Shown here piece by piece: positions 37,040 to 45,344 of a stretch of DNA of 64,000 nucleotides. Positions within the stretch are counted from its first letter, which is position 1, and every line of letters begins with the position of its first letter. The notes under the pieces are model-generated. The model was not told where the DNA came from. It did not search any database and saw nothing but the letters and a program-made list of their open reading frames with translations. Source of the stretch: Firmicutes bacterium HGW-Firmicutes-14 (GTDB taxonomy: Bacteria > Bacillota > Thermincolia > Thermincolales > UBA2595); NCBI GenBank assembly GCA_002840275.1, contig PHAB01000010.1, positions 47,162 to 111,161 of the forward strand, given 5' to 3'. Made by a program: the position numbers and the translations under genes.

Positions 37040-37266
37040 ATAAGTAAATGAAGCAGTCCCTCTTGATAAACCAAAATATAGTGAGTGGCAGACATATTCC
37101 TCTAGGATGGCTACGATTCAGTTTGTTACCCAACATGGCAGCTCTTAGCGCTGAAGCGCTAAGAGCTGCCATGTTGGACAAACGGACATCAGACTCATCC
37201 TAGAGGAACATATCTGCCACTCATCATCTTTCAGAATTATCAAGAGGGACTGCTGCATTTGCTTAT
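37040..37266. repeat. ~227-bp imperfect inverted repeat filling a convergent intergenic region
   Basis: The centre is a perfect 23-bp hairpin (CCAACATGGCAGCTCTTAGC... with a GA loop, 37130-37177). Further out CCTCTAGGATG pairs with CATCCTAGAGG, TGAGTGGCAGA with TCTGCCACTCA, AGCAGTCCCTCTTGATAA with its exact complement, and ATAAGTAAATG with CATTTGCTTAT. The right end touches the stop codon of the activase gene. It could be a bidirectional terminator, a MITE-like insertion or a structured RNA; the left flank begins AGGGGCTGTCCCATAAG, a sequence reminiscent of IS ends. Confidence 0.85.
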
Positions 37267-38222
37267 TACGATATATTTTCCCACTTTCCGCACCGGTCTC
37301 CCCACCGGGCAATAACCTGTTCATCATGGTAAATCTCGATTATCTCACACAGGTTAGAGCATCCTTTACACTCAAAGCTCCCGGCCTTATACTTGAATTC
37401 ACTGGCCTCGAAACCCTTAAAATTGGTCTTATCCTTTTTCCTGACCTGCTCCCGGGCCAGGATAGCTGAACCGATAGCCCCCATAACACTAAAATAGCCG
37501 GGAACGACTACTTCCACACCCAGTGCCCTTTCAAAGGCCTGTTTTATCCCTACATTTGCCGCAACCCCTCCCTGGAAGACAACCGGTGATACTATCTCCT
37601 TGCCTTTGCCTACATTGTTCAGGTAATTCCTGACCAGGGCCTCACAAAGACCGGCAATTATATCTTCCAGATTATGACCCAGCTGCTGTTTATGAATCAT
37701 ATCAGATTCGGCGAAAACCGAACAACGGCCTGCAATACGTACTGGAGCTTTTGACTGCAAAGCCAGCCCGCCAAAATCCTCAATAGGTATATTCAGCCGG
37801 GATGCCTGCTGGTCCAGGAAGGAACCGGTACCTGCCGCACAGACGGTGTTCATTGCGAAATCTGTTACAACTCCCTGTCTTAAAAGGATTATCTTTGAAT
37901 CCTGGCCCCCTATCTCCAGAACAGTCTGAACTCCCGGGATAACAGCCGAAGCCGCAACCGCATGGGCAGTAATCTCATTTTTGACGGAGTCACCCCCCAC
38001 CAGGATGCTCGTCAGGTGCCTGGCGCTTCCTGTTGTCCCTACACCACAGATATCTATTGAATTCCCGATTTCCGAGGCAATCTGTTTCAAACCTTCTTGA
38101 ACCGCTCTTATGGGCTGCCCTTTGGTCCTTATGTAAAGGTCAACCAGGACTTCATTATTATGGTCAATTACAACAAAATTTGTGCTGACAGAACCGACAT
38201 CCACTCCCAGAAACCCTTTCAT
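37266..38222 (-). CDS. BadF/BadG/BcrA/BcrD-type acyl-CoA dehydratase activase
   Basis: A 318-residue ATPase of the acetate/sugar kinase-Hsp70-actin fold. GVDVGSVSTNF (phosphate 1) begins the protein; GVGTTGSARHL, IGGQDSKII and the FeS-ligand pair NTVCAAGTGSFLDQQ and AGRCSVFAESD follow. Two more Cys motifs occur at the C-terminus (CKGCSNLCE and WGDRCGKW). Such activases use ATP to inject low-potential electrons into 2-hydroxyacyl-CoA dehydratases or benzoyl-CoA reductase-type enzymes. Here no dehydratase is adjacent, only two related proteins. The ATG overlaps the upstream stop by 4 bp. Confidence 0.9.
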   Translation of the reverse strand: MKGFLGVDVGSVSTNFVVIDHNNEVLVDLYIRTKGQPIRAVQEGLKQIASEIGNSIDICGVGTTGSARHLTSILVGGDSVKNEITAHAVAASAVIPGVQTVLEIGGQDSKIILLRQGVVTDFAMNTVCAAGTGSFLDQQASRLNIPIEDFGGLALQSKAPVRIAGRCSVFAESDMIHKQQLGHNLEDIIAGLCEALVRNYLNNVGKGKEIVSPVVFQGGVAANVGIKQAFERALGVEVVVPGYFSVMGAIGSAILAREQVRKKDKTNFKGFEASEFKYKAGSFECKGCSNLCEIIEIYHDEQVIARWGDRCGKWENIS

Positions 38223-39322
38223 ATTGCAATACCCTCCATAGCTGCACCTTCTATAACATCGCGTTTTTGTCCCAATAAATCAACAAATGCCTCAAGTCTT
38301 GTCTGAAGTCCGGCTTTGCCTGTCTGTTCATCCAGGAAAACTGTCAGCACCGGGATGCCGTAATCATGGGTGACTTGGGTGAGAATGGATTTGGCCACTA
38401 TTTCCGGTATACAGGTAAAAGGCGCAAGCTGAACCACTCCGTCAAACCCTTTTTTGGAATACAGAACCGTATGTCCGACACTGCAAATCCCGTGTCCGCC
38501 AAAGAGTTCGTCTATATATGGTGAGGCAGCCTTGATAACATTCGCCTTTGATTCAAATCCGGTGTTTTCCCTGGTCCAGTCTGAAAGGTATATGGAGCGG
38601 TGGGTCTGGACACCCATCTCCCCAAGCATGGTTTCTATTTCAAGGTTGGCAAAGGGTTCCAAAACAACATAGATTTCACCGACAATACCAACATTCAAAA
38701 CACGCCGGCTTCGGTCCTGGTGAATGCTTTTCAGCATTTTTTTGGTAACTTCTGCAGCTTCCTGAATCTCCTTCAGGGTATAAGCCTCATCTATTATATC
38801 CAGGCATTTTTTAAACACCTTGGTAGTCTCTCCCCTGCTGATTTCGAAGGGCCTGATTTCATGGGAAAGAATCTCGGCGTCATCGAGGGCTTTGAGTTTT
38901 TCCCAAGCCTTTTTGAACACTCTTATAAAGGTCCACCAGGACACCCCTCCCGGTTTGATCACAGACCTTATTTTGCCAAGGAAATCAATAATGTCCCTGT
39001 ACGGTGATTCCATCACCGTAATTTTTGTATCATGACCCAGGTCCTGGAGAATTTTTTGGTGTAATACACCATAATAGCCGGCCCTGCACGGACCGGCTCC
39101 CCCTGATGTGATAATCAGTTCCGCTCCCTGTTCGATGGCTTCCAGGTAGCTGCCGAGAAGAATCTTAAATGGCAGGCAGGCAAATTCAGGTGAGTTCTGT
39201 GTCCCATATGTAAGTGTCTTTTTACTGGGTTTTGGAGGTACGACAGGTTCATGGCCTAAATCTTTGACCAGCATTTTGAAAGCTATATGGGATGTACCCA
39301 TATAGGGAAATGATATCTTCAC
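38219..39322 (-). CDS. DUF2229-like acyl-CoA dehydratase activase-related protein (second copy)
   Basis: A 367-residue protein with DUF2229 hallmarks: CLPFKILLG (Cys at the start of a substrate loop), TSGGAGPCRAGYYG and a C-terminal TVFLDEQTGKAGLQTRLEAFVD. This domain is usually fused to activases as the third part of long (~1400 residue) proteins. It overlaps the activase gene by 4 bp and the upstream DUF2229 gene by 4 bp (ATGA), pointing to a single transcript with coupled translation. Confidence 0.85.
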   Translation of the reverse strand: MKISFPYMGTSHIAFKMLVKDLGHEPVVPPKPSKKTLTYGTQNSPEFACLPFKILLGSYLEAIEQGAELIITSGGAGPCRAGYYGVLHQKILQDLGHDTKITVMESPYRDIIDFLGKIRSVIKPGGVSWWTFIRVFKKAWEKLKALDDAEILSHEIRPFEISRGETTKVFKKCLDIIDEAYTLKEIQEAAEVTKKMLKSIHQDRSRRVLNVGIVGEIYVVLEPFANLEIETMLGEMGVQTHRSIYLSDWTRENTGFESKANVIKAASPYIDELFGGHGICSVGHTVLYSKKGFDGVVQLAPFTCIPEIVAKSILTQVTHDYGIPVLTVFLDEQTGKAGLQTRLEAFVDLLGQKRDVIEGAAMEGIAI

Positions 39323-40302
39323 GATAATCCCCTCCGCAATACCATCATGTCTACAAAAGCCTCTATCCTGGTCATAAGCCCCGCTTCTCCCGTATGTTCA
39401 TCAACGGTGATGGACATGAAGGGAATCTTACCCCTCTGCTTGGCCTCCAGTTCAATCATCTTATCTACCATAGCATCCGGCCCGCAGCCAAAAGCCGTAA
39501 TATGAATAATCCCATCCACTTTGGCATTATCAAGATAATACAAGGCCGCCCGTAGAACCTGGTTGCTAAAATTCCAAAACAGGTTTTTGGGTACTTTTTT
39601 GGCCTGAGAAAGAAGTTGTTTCGGCGGGACCATTTCGGCGGTAAGGACCCTGATTCCCAATTTATGCAGTTTATTTATGATATCAACATTGACAAACTTG
39701 TCATAAACAGTATAGGGGAACCCCAGGACAGCAAATTTGAGGCTCTCTTTGGTATTTTGTACCGGCTGTTCTCCGCCTTCCATAATATTCAGGACTTCAA
39801 CCGGGGTAAGCTGCTGGTTTAACAGCATTTGATACCTGGCCTGGGCTTTTAACCCTCTCATATATGCTTTTATAATTGTCAGCAGGTCAGCATCAAACTG
39901 CCTGCCCAGTCGGTAACAGATTTTAAACAGTTCCGTCCGGCCCTTTTTCAGGTCTATCCTTATATCTATCAAGGGTGGAAGCCCTGATATTGATGACCTT
40001 ATCATATTAGGCAGCCCCAGAAACTTGGGACAGAAAGTCACTGTCTTTTCGTTATTGACACTGACAAACCTCGGTGCAAATATGTAGTCAACTCTGTCCT
40101 TAAGATCAAGGACATGGCCGTGAAACAATTTGATCGGGACACATGCATCTGTTACCGTTTCCTTTACCCCATTATCCAGGATTTTTTTAGTGGTAGGCCG
40201 GGAAAGGACCGTTTCCATTCCCAGTCCCTCAAAAAATTCCTTCCACACAGGGTAGTAAGCATAATAAGTAAGGGCACGGGGAATTCCAATCTTGACAGAC
40301 AT
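39319..40302 (-). CDS. DUF2229-like acyl-CoA dehydratase activase-related protein (first copy)
   Basis: A 327-residue protein: the N-terminus is MSVKIGIPRALTYY, the middle contains ACVPIKLFHGHV (Cys, as in the other copy) and the end FMSITVDEHTGEAGLMTRIEAFVD. The two copies share the end motif but are clearly different proteins. The ATG at 40302 lies behind GGGGAGGG at rather long spacing (about 12 bases). It is the first gene of the three-gene cluster. In long fused homologues the DUF2229 part occurs once; the two copies here may form a heterodimer (inference). Confidence 0.85.
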   Translation of the reverse strand: MSVKIGIPRALTYYAYYPVWKEFFEGLGMETVLSRPTTKKILDNGVKETVTDACVPIKLFHGHVLDLKDRVDYIFAPRFVSVNNEKTVTFCPKFLGLPNMIRSSISGLPPLIDIRIDLKKGRTELFKICYRLGRQFDADLLTIIKAYMRGLKAQARYQMLLNQQLTPVEVLNIMEGGEQPVQNTKESLKFAVLGFPYTVYDKFVNVDIINKLHKLGIRVLTAEMVPPKQLLSQAKKVPKNLFWNFSNQVLRAALYYLDNAKVDGIIHITAFGCGPDAMVDKMIELEAKQRGKIPFMSITVDEHTGEAGLMTRIEAFVDMMVLRRGLS

Positions 40303-40490
40303 CTTTGATCCACACCCTCCCCAAGGATAAACAAAACACAAACTTACATAAACCCTTTATTCTCTACAAGTTTCATATTAAAGTTATCACATTTCCGGCC
40401 CATCGTCAATCTTAACGGGAACCGGTTCTAATTAACTTGTATACAATTTTATGCCAAAATATGACGGTTACTTGCAAAAACTTATGTAGC

Positions 40491-40535
40491 AAAAAGACAG
40501 GCCGTTTTCCGGATTACCCGGAAACGGCCTGTCTT
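40491..40535 (-). terminator. Rho-independent terminator after the ferredoxin gene
   Basis: AAGACAGGCCGTTTTCCGG pairs with CCGGAAACGGCCTGTCTT (one bulge) around a short loop; on the minus strand TTTTTGC follows. It lies just past the ferredoxin stop (40543). Confidence 0.85.
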
Positions 40536-40542
40536 ATACAAT

Positions 40543-40713
40543 CTAACACTTTTTAGCAGCTGAAATCGGGCAGATTTCTGCACATGCGCCACATTCGGTG
40601 CATTTTTCAGCATCAATCGCATAACCTTTTTTATCACCTGCTATGGCTCCCGCCGGACAGTTGCCTGCACATTCACCACACGCAGTACATTCTTCAGAAA
40701 TAGTAAATGCCAT
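40543..40713 (-). CDS. 2[4Fe-4S] ferredoxin
   Basis: A 56-residue protein with two classic clostridial cluster motifs: CTACGECAGNCP (first) and CTECGACAEICP (second). It is a small soluble electron carrier of low potential. The sequence ends SAAKKC. GGAGGTGACAT lies upstream of the ATG. It is monocistronic, with a strong terminator behind it. It may serve the hydrogenase or the activase cluster nearby, but this is inference. Confidence 0.95.
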   Translation of the reverse strand: MAFTISEECTACGECAGNCPAGAIAGDKKGYAIDAEKCTECGACAEICPISAAKKC

Positions 40714-40864
40714 TATGTCACCTCCAGGTTTAAATGTGGATTGACTTTATAATCCTATTATATTGTTGCCTTAATTTAACAATAATTATGCAAGGAAAAA
40801 TAAGTAAAGCAAGGCCGCCCGATTCATCTTTCGGTACGGCCCTTAAAAATAAAGAATATGATTT

Positions 40865-41500
40865 TTACCCCTTTGCCCCGGGAATCCCCACCGGAATACA
40901 TATTGTCTGCCCTATCTGCAGATTTAGTGGGTCGACATCGGGGTTAGCGTCAACAATAGCTTCCACGGTAGTATTATATTTCTTGGCCAGTTTCCAGAAT
41001 GTATCCCCCTTCTTAACCACGTGCATTACGGCATTTTCCGGGCATGGGCCTTCCGGTTCCTCAGGTTCCTCAGGGGGCTCTGGACATTCCGGGATATCAG
41101 GATACTCCGGACACTCGGGAATATCAGGATAGTCAGGAACATCTGGGTAATCCGGGCACTCCGGTTCATCAGGACATTCCGGGACATCCGGATATTCCGG
41201 GCATTCAGATCCTGCCTGCTGTTCAGCTTCTGCCGACCGTTCAACTTCTGCAGGCTGTTCGGCTTCTACAGGCTGTTCAGCTTCTGCGGGCTGTTCAGCT
41301 TCCGTATTGCTTTTCACCTCTTCAGCAAAGTCTGTTCCCGTTTGAGAGTCCAGCGATTTTTCAGGGGCTCCGGTAGTATGTTCCATTCCTTCAGTTTGTT
41401 GCAAAATATCAGATTCCGGTTCAGCAGCCTTAATATCTTTTGCCTTGTTCGGAACATACTTGAAGAATACAAACCTTGCTTTTTCTTTCTTCCCTGCCAA
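40865..41500 (-). CDS. LysM protein with acidic, Cys/Pro repeat region
   Basis: A 211-residue protein with a TTG start (41500) seven bases after GGGGG; an in-frame ATG 18 bases upstream lacks such a site. Residues ~75-105 are A-E-(A/V)-E-Q-P type repeats. Residues ~107-155 repeat a CPxYPDxP unit (for example ECPEYPDIP) with seven or more Cys. Residues ~165-205 are a LysM domain (HVVKKGDTFWKLAKKYNTTVEAI) that binds peptidoglycan. No signal peptide is visible, as for spore-coat LysM proteins such as SafA, so a role in spore morphogenesis is possible. A weak terminator-like hairpin lies at 40812-40850. Confidence 0.8.
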   Translation of the reverse strand: MAGKKEKARFVFFKYVPNKAKDIKAAEPESDILQQTEGMEHTTGAPEKSLDSQTGTDFAEEVKSNTEAEQPAEAEQPVEAEQPAEVERSAEAEQQAGSECPEYPDVPECPDEPECPDYPDVPDYPDIPECPEYPDIPECPEPPEEPEEPEGPCPENAVMHVVKKGDTFWKLAKKYNTTVEAIVDANPDVDPLNLQIGQTICIPVGIPGAKG

Positions 41501-41588
41501 AATCTTTCCCCCTTTCATAATTGTTATAGTATGTACTTTATATACTATATGACACCTTATCCAATTTGTTTCCGAAAATTTCTTTTCA

Positions 41589-42512
41589 TCAGATGCTCTT
41601 GAGGCTCTTATGCCAGCAAATAGTTCGTTTCAACCCATCCCGCAAATCATAATTCGGCGACCAGTTTAACACATCGGCAGCAGCGCCGGTCTCCAGCAGT
41701 TCTGCGCTGAATTCTCCTATCCGGCATGGAAGTTTAATAATCTCGGATGATGACCCTGTAAGTTCCCTGATGATGTCTGCCAGCCCGTTTATCGTTGTCA
41801 GTCTGCCTGTGACAATATCTATAACTAATCCTTCCAGGGATTTACGGTGGGTAACCGCCATGCTTAAGGCTCTTGCCGCATCCTTTACATACATAAAATC
41901 CCTTGTCTGTTCACCGGAACCATAAATGATAAGGGGCTCGTTCCGCAAGGCACGGTCAATAAACCGGGTTACCACCGTGGTATACCCAAAAATATTCTGG
42001 TTTTCCCCATAGGTACTTGTAAATCTTAATGAGACAGCAGGATAATTGTCCCACCTGCCCGTGGCCATGATATGCTGCTCGGCAGCCAGTTTTGTAACCG
42101 CAAAAACATTTCGCGGGGCATAAACCTCGGTTGTTGAAGCAAAAACAAAAAAGGGACGTTTTCTGGTCCTTAGCAGTGTCTGAATCAGCTTAAAAGTACC
42201 GTATTCATTATTAAGAAAGTATTCTTCGGGTGTATTCATGGATTCCTTGCCCGAATTATATCCCGCCAGGTGAATAACAATATCCGGGTCCATAGTGTTC
42301 AATTCTTTAACAGTAATATCCTGGAATTTCTGATTCAGGTATTTCAATTTGCTGCCCCGGTATTGAGACATGAACCCCTCTTCCCTCGGAAACCCCCGGG
42401 AAAAGTCATCCAGACCGTAAATCACGGAGATATCTTTTCGGGACATAAGTTCTTCCACAGTATGCAGCCCATATAACCCGGCAGCACCCGTTATCAATAC
42501 CTTCACATTCAT
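41589..42512 (-). CDS. NAD-dependent epimerase/dehydratase-family protein (extended SDR)
   Basis: A 307-residue extended SDR. The NAD loop is GAAGLYGLHTVEEL (residues ~8-21). FASTTEVY provides the usual Ser/Thr. The catalytic YxxxK is replaced by FAVTK (residues ~140-144), which removes the active-site Tyr. The C-terminal half resembles sugar-nucleotide epimerases. It lies next to yabG, 53 bp downstream, suggesting co-transcription with a spore coat protease gene. Either the protein binds a sugar-nucleotide without catalysis or it uses another acid/base. Confidence 0.82.
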   Translation of the reverse strand: MNVKVLITGAAGLYGLHTVEELMSRKDISVIYGLDDFSRGFPREEGFMSQYRGSKLKYLNQKFQDITVKELNTMDPDIVIHLAGYNSGKESMNTPEEYFLNNEYGTFKLIQTLLRTRKRPFFVFASTTEVYAPRNVFAVTKLAAEQHIMATGRWDNYPAVSLRFTSTYGENQNIFGYTTVVTRFIDRALRNEPLIIYGSGEQTRDFMYVKDAARALSMAVTHRKSLEGLVIDIVTGRLTTINGLADIIRELTGSSSEIIKLPCRIGEFSAELLETGAAADVLNWSPNYDLRDGLKRTICWHKSLKSI

Positions 42513-42565
42513 CGCCCCTTTGGCCAGACTCAGTTCATTATATTTCTTCCTGCCCGGGTTTGTGA

Positions 42566-43441
42566 CTAATACGGTGATTTCGGATAACCCCTGCGGTATT
42601 TCCCTCTTGTCTCAATGCCCCCAATGCCGTCAGTGCCGGTAATGGTACTGTCAATCGCTTCACTGGTTACAACAGTCCGGTTAATTGTGGTAAACGCTAC
42701 TTTTTCAACAATGAATACAGGGTCAAAAGCATGAATAAACACTCTCAGGGGTGAGCTGGCATAATTCGCTCCGCTTTCCAGCAAGGCCTCATAATGGGAC
42801 TGGCATGCACCGGCAAAAATCACCAGGTTATCCCTGCTGCATTCCAAATTGCGGGCGGCCTTTACCGATTCTACGAAATACCTGGAATTGTAATAATTAG
42901 TAAGGTCCGAAAAGTCCTCTTTTGAATTTTTTATCCCGTCATGACCGGTTAGCACAATGATATCCGGGCTGTACTTCCTGATCAGGACCGGGACAGACGC
43001 GGGTTGCTCCTTCTCCGGCACATGCACCCCTTTTGCCTTTATGTTTAATTGGGTATACAGCGCCAGACACAAGTTAAGATATTCTTCATTTCCGTCGATA
43101 TGCAGCACCCGTCCCGGCATTTCAAAAAAATCTTCTGGGGAATTCTCAACTGCCCGTGACGAATTATGCTCCCGATCTTTGATTCTCCTGCTGAAAATCC
43201 TTTTAAGACACTCGTTATTCTGTCTTATAAACCTCTTCCGGTATTCCCTGACATATTTTATATCCGGCCTTGTCAGGTCTTCCAGGGGTGAATCAGCCAA
43301 AAGCCGTACGTCAATACCCCTTAGCTCCACTCTCATTTCACCTGTATCTGACGTGACAATATTTTCAACTTTAAATAATATATCGTTGTTATAAGATTTG
43401 CGGGCCACAATGTCTCCCACTTTCAGGTCCACTCCGCTCAC
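42566..43441 (-). CDS. yabG: Sporulation-specific protease YabG
   Basis: A 291-residue protein, length as in B. subtilis. The N-terminus VGDIVARKSYNNDILFKV is the YabG opening. VLTGHDG, SRYFVESVKAAR and FAGACQSHYEALL (Cys in the active-site region) are conserved. YabG processes spore coat proteins such as SafA, and in Clostridia CspBAC and preproSleC. It follows rsmA as in B. subtilis, although a divergent glycosyltransferase is inserted between. Confidence 0.95.
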   Translation of the reverse strand: MSGVDLKVGDIVARKSYNNDILFKVENIVTSDTGEMRVELRGIDVRLLADSPLEDLTRPDIKYVREYRKRFIRQNNECLKRIFSRRIKDREHNSSRAVENSPEDFFEMPGRVLHIDGNEEYLNLCLALYTQLNIKAKGVHVPEKEQPASVPVLIRKYSPDIIVLTGHDGIKNSKEDFSDLTNYYNSRYFVESVKAARNLECSRDNLVIFAGACQSHYEALLESGANYASSPLRVFIHAFDPVFIVEKVAFTTINRTVVTSEAIDSTITGTDGIGGIETRGKYRRGYPKSPY

Positions 43442-43570
43442 CTCCCGATTAATATGTTATCTGTACTATCCTATGCAAAAATGTTTTGACCTGCCAGTTG
43501 TTCAAGCGTTTTTTTGTGTCCCTGTTCATATACTGTCAATATCAACAGAGGCTTCCGGGAGGTATCTTAT

Positions 43571-44419
43571 TTGATAGCCGCTGTAATACCGGCAAAAAAC
43601 GAATATGATACTATAGGTCCGGTCCTGGATATGGTTTCCCATCTTCCGGTGGGGTTGGTCATTCCGGTAATAAACGGTTCCGTTGACGGCACCCTCTTAC
43701 AAGCCTTGCGGTTTTCCCGGGCTCCGGCCAAAATAATATATTCGGCACAGCCATTGGGCCTGGACATCCCCAGGGCATTAGGGGCAAAAGTGGCCTATGA
43801 CAGCAATGCCGCCCATGTCCTCTTCATAGATGGGGACATGACCGGCATATCTATACGCGCCCTCGACAACCTGCTGTCAAAAACCCTTTCAGCACACCTG
43901 GATTTATCTTTGTCTGATTGTTACAGCCAGGGACCGGCAGATAATACACTGGCAGAACTGGTTCTTTATTTCCGGCGCAAACTGAACAAAAAAATCGGGC
44001 TTTGGGAAACCATTGGTACCGCTTCACCTTCCCATGGGCCCCACATGGTCTCCCGTCGTCTTATGGAAGCAATACCCTTAATTGAACTGGCAGTGCCTCC
44101 CGTCAGCCTTGCCCTTGCAGCAAAAAACAGGCTGTCTGTCGGAATTGGAGTAACCCTCCCCGGACCGATCCTCAGTTTATCTCACCGCAGCGGGAACCAT
44201 GCCGCCGCCATGGCTAAAACCATTATCGGCGATTGTATCGAAGCTATAAACGCATTTGAAGGGAAAAGGAGGCATAGGTTTTTGGGTTCAAGAGAATATG
44301 CAGGATACCATTGTCAACGGAACTGGCAGCAGCTTGACAGTTTTTTCCACAACCGCGGACCGGTTACCGTGATATTTAAAAAAAATATTAAAGAGGAAGG
44401 AGTTTCGTTTATTTTCTGA
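43571..44419 (+). CDS. Family 2-like glycosyltransferase
   Basis: A 282-residue protein opening IAAVIPAKNEYDTIGPVLD and containing LFIDGDMTG in the DxD position and MVSRRLMEA. The GT-A fold and the N-terminal pattern identify a family 2-type glycosyltransferase; donor and acceptor are unknown. The start is a TTG at 43571, eight bases past GGGAGG. It is divergent from yabG and convergent with rsmA. A terminator at 44391-44440 overlaps its 3' end. Confidence 0.8.
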   Translation: MIAAVIPAKNEYDTIGPVLDMVSHLPVGLVIPVINGSVDGTLLQALRFSRAPAKIIYSAQPLGLDIPRALGAKVAYDSNAAHVLFIDGDMTGISIRALDNLLSKTLSAHLDLSLSDCYSQGPADNTLAELVLYFRRKLNKKIGLWETIGTASPSHGPHMVSRRLMEAIPLIELAVPPVSLALAAKNRLSVGIGVTLPGPILSLSHRSGNHAAAMAKTIIGDCIEAINAFEGKRRHRFLGSREYAGYHCQRNWQQLDSFFHNRGPVTVIFKKNIKEEGVSFIF

Positions 44420-44440
44420 AACCCTTCCCCTTTGTTTTTA
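44391..44440 (+). terminator. Rho-independent terminator at the glycosyltransferase/rsmA convergence
   Basis: GGAAGGAGTTTC pairs with GAAACCCTTCC (one mismatch) and is followed by CCTTTGTTTTT on the plus strand. The A-rich sequence upstream gives it some activity on the minus strand too. Confidence 0.75.
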
Positions 44441-44446
44441 TTAAAA

Positions 44447-45334
44447 CTATTTATGTTCTAACATTATATGCATTTTGTTGGCTATCATGGCAAACTCGTT
44501 GAAACTCAGGGTTTCACCCCTCCTTTTGGGGTCAATCCCCAAGGCAGAGAGCATCTTATTAATATCGTCTTTTTCCGGACCAAAGGCTGCGGAATATAAC
44601 GCATTGGCCAGGGTTTTCCGGCGCTGTCCAAAAGCTGCCCGGATTACCCTGAAAAAGATTTGTTCATCTTCCACAAAGGCCGGAGGGTTGTCCCGGCGTT
44701 TAAGGCAAACAACCGCTGAATCTACTTCAGGCTGGGGAATAAAAACCGTTCTGGGGACCTTGAAGGCCACCCTGGGTTCACAGTAATAGTTTACTGCTAA
44801 AGTCAGGGCGCCGTAAGCCTTAGTCCCGGGAACCGCGGTTATCCGGTCAGCAACTTCCTTCTGGACCATTATAACCATCAGGCTGATATTAAAATGTCCT
44901 TCCAGTGCATGCATTATCAGTGGTGTAGTTATGTAATAAGGCAGGTTAGCAACTGCCTTATAGGGCTTGCCCCCTGTAGTATCCGGACCCCCGGTCCTGG
45001 AAGACACCAGGTCGTCAAAATCGGTATCCAGCGCATTCCCCCAAAAGATTTCCACATTATCCAATCCGGCGAGAGTCTCTTCAAGCACAGTCTCCAGGTT
45101 CCTGTCAACCTCGATAACGATCACCCCGGCAGCCTTTTGGGCCAACGCCCGGGTCAAAGTGCCAATCCCCGCACCAATTTCCAGGACAATATCTTCTTCA
45201 TCTATGCCGGCAGCATGGACAATCCTGTTGACAATATTACCGTCAACAAGAAAGTTCTGACCCAGATTTTTCTGAAAACGAAAGTTGTATTTACTGATTA
45301 ACTGCCTGACTGTTGCCGGTGAATATAATTTCAT
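44447..45334 (-). CDS. rsmA: 16S rRNA (adenine 1518/1519-N6)-dimethyltransferase
   Basis: A 295-residue KsgA. FQKNLGQNFLVD opens the methylase; IGAGIGTLTRAL is the SAM loop; NLPYYITTPL is the NxPY-type motif; the C-terminal helical domain has FGQRRKTLANAL. It methylates two adjacent adenosines near the 3' end of 16S rRNA. The ATG at 45334 is chosen on family length; the upstream extension in frame runs into yabE. RnmV (M5 maturation nuclease), usually beside it, is not in this window. Confidence 0.97.
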   Translation of the reverse strand: MKLYSPATVRQLISKYNFRFQKNLGQNFLVDGNIVNRIVHAAGIDEEDIVLEIGAGIGTLTRALAQKAAGVIVIEVDRNLETVLEETLAGLDNVEIFWGNALDTDFDDLVSSRTGGPDTTGGKPYKAVANLPYYITTPLIMHALEGHFNISLMVIMVQKEVADRITAVPGTKAYGALTLAVNYYCEPRVAFKVPRTVFIPQPEVDSAVVCLKRRDNPPAFVEDEQIFFRVIRAAFGQRRKTLANALYSAAFGPEKDDINKMLSALGIDPKRRGETLSFNEFAMIANKMHIMLEHK

Positions 45335-45344
45335 AGGCCCACTC

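Noticed and set aside
37028..37266. Complete insertion sequence
   Set aside because: The left flank resembles an IS end but no transposase frame exists and the right flank lacks the matching terminal repeat.
43514..43570. Longer N-terminus for the glycosyltransferase
   Set aside because: The upstream ATG lacks a ribosome binding site, whereas GGGAGG lies 8 bases before the TTG at 43571, where the GT fold begins.
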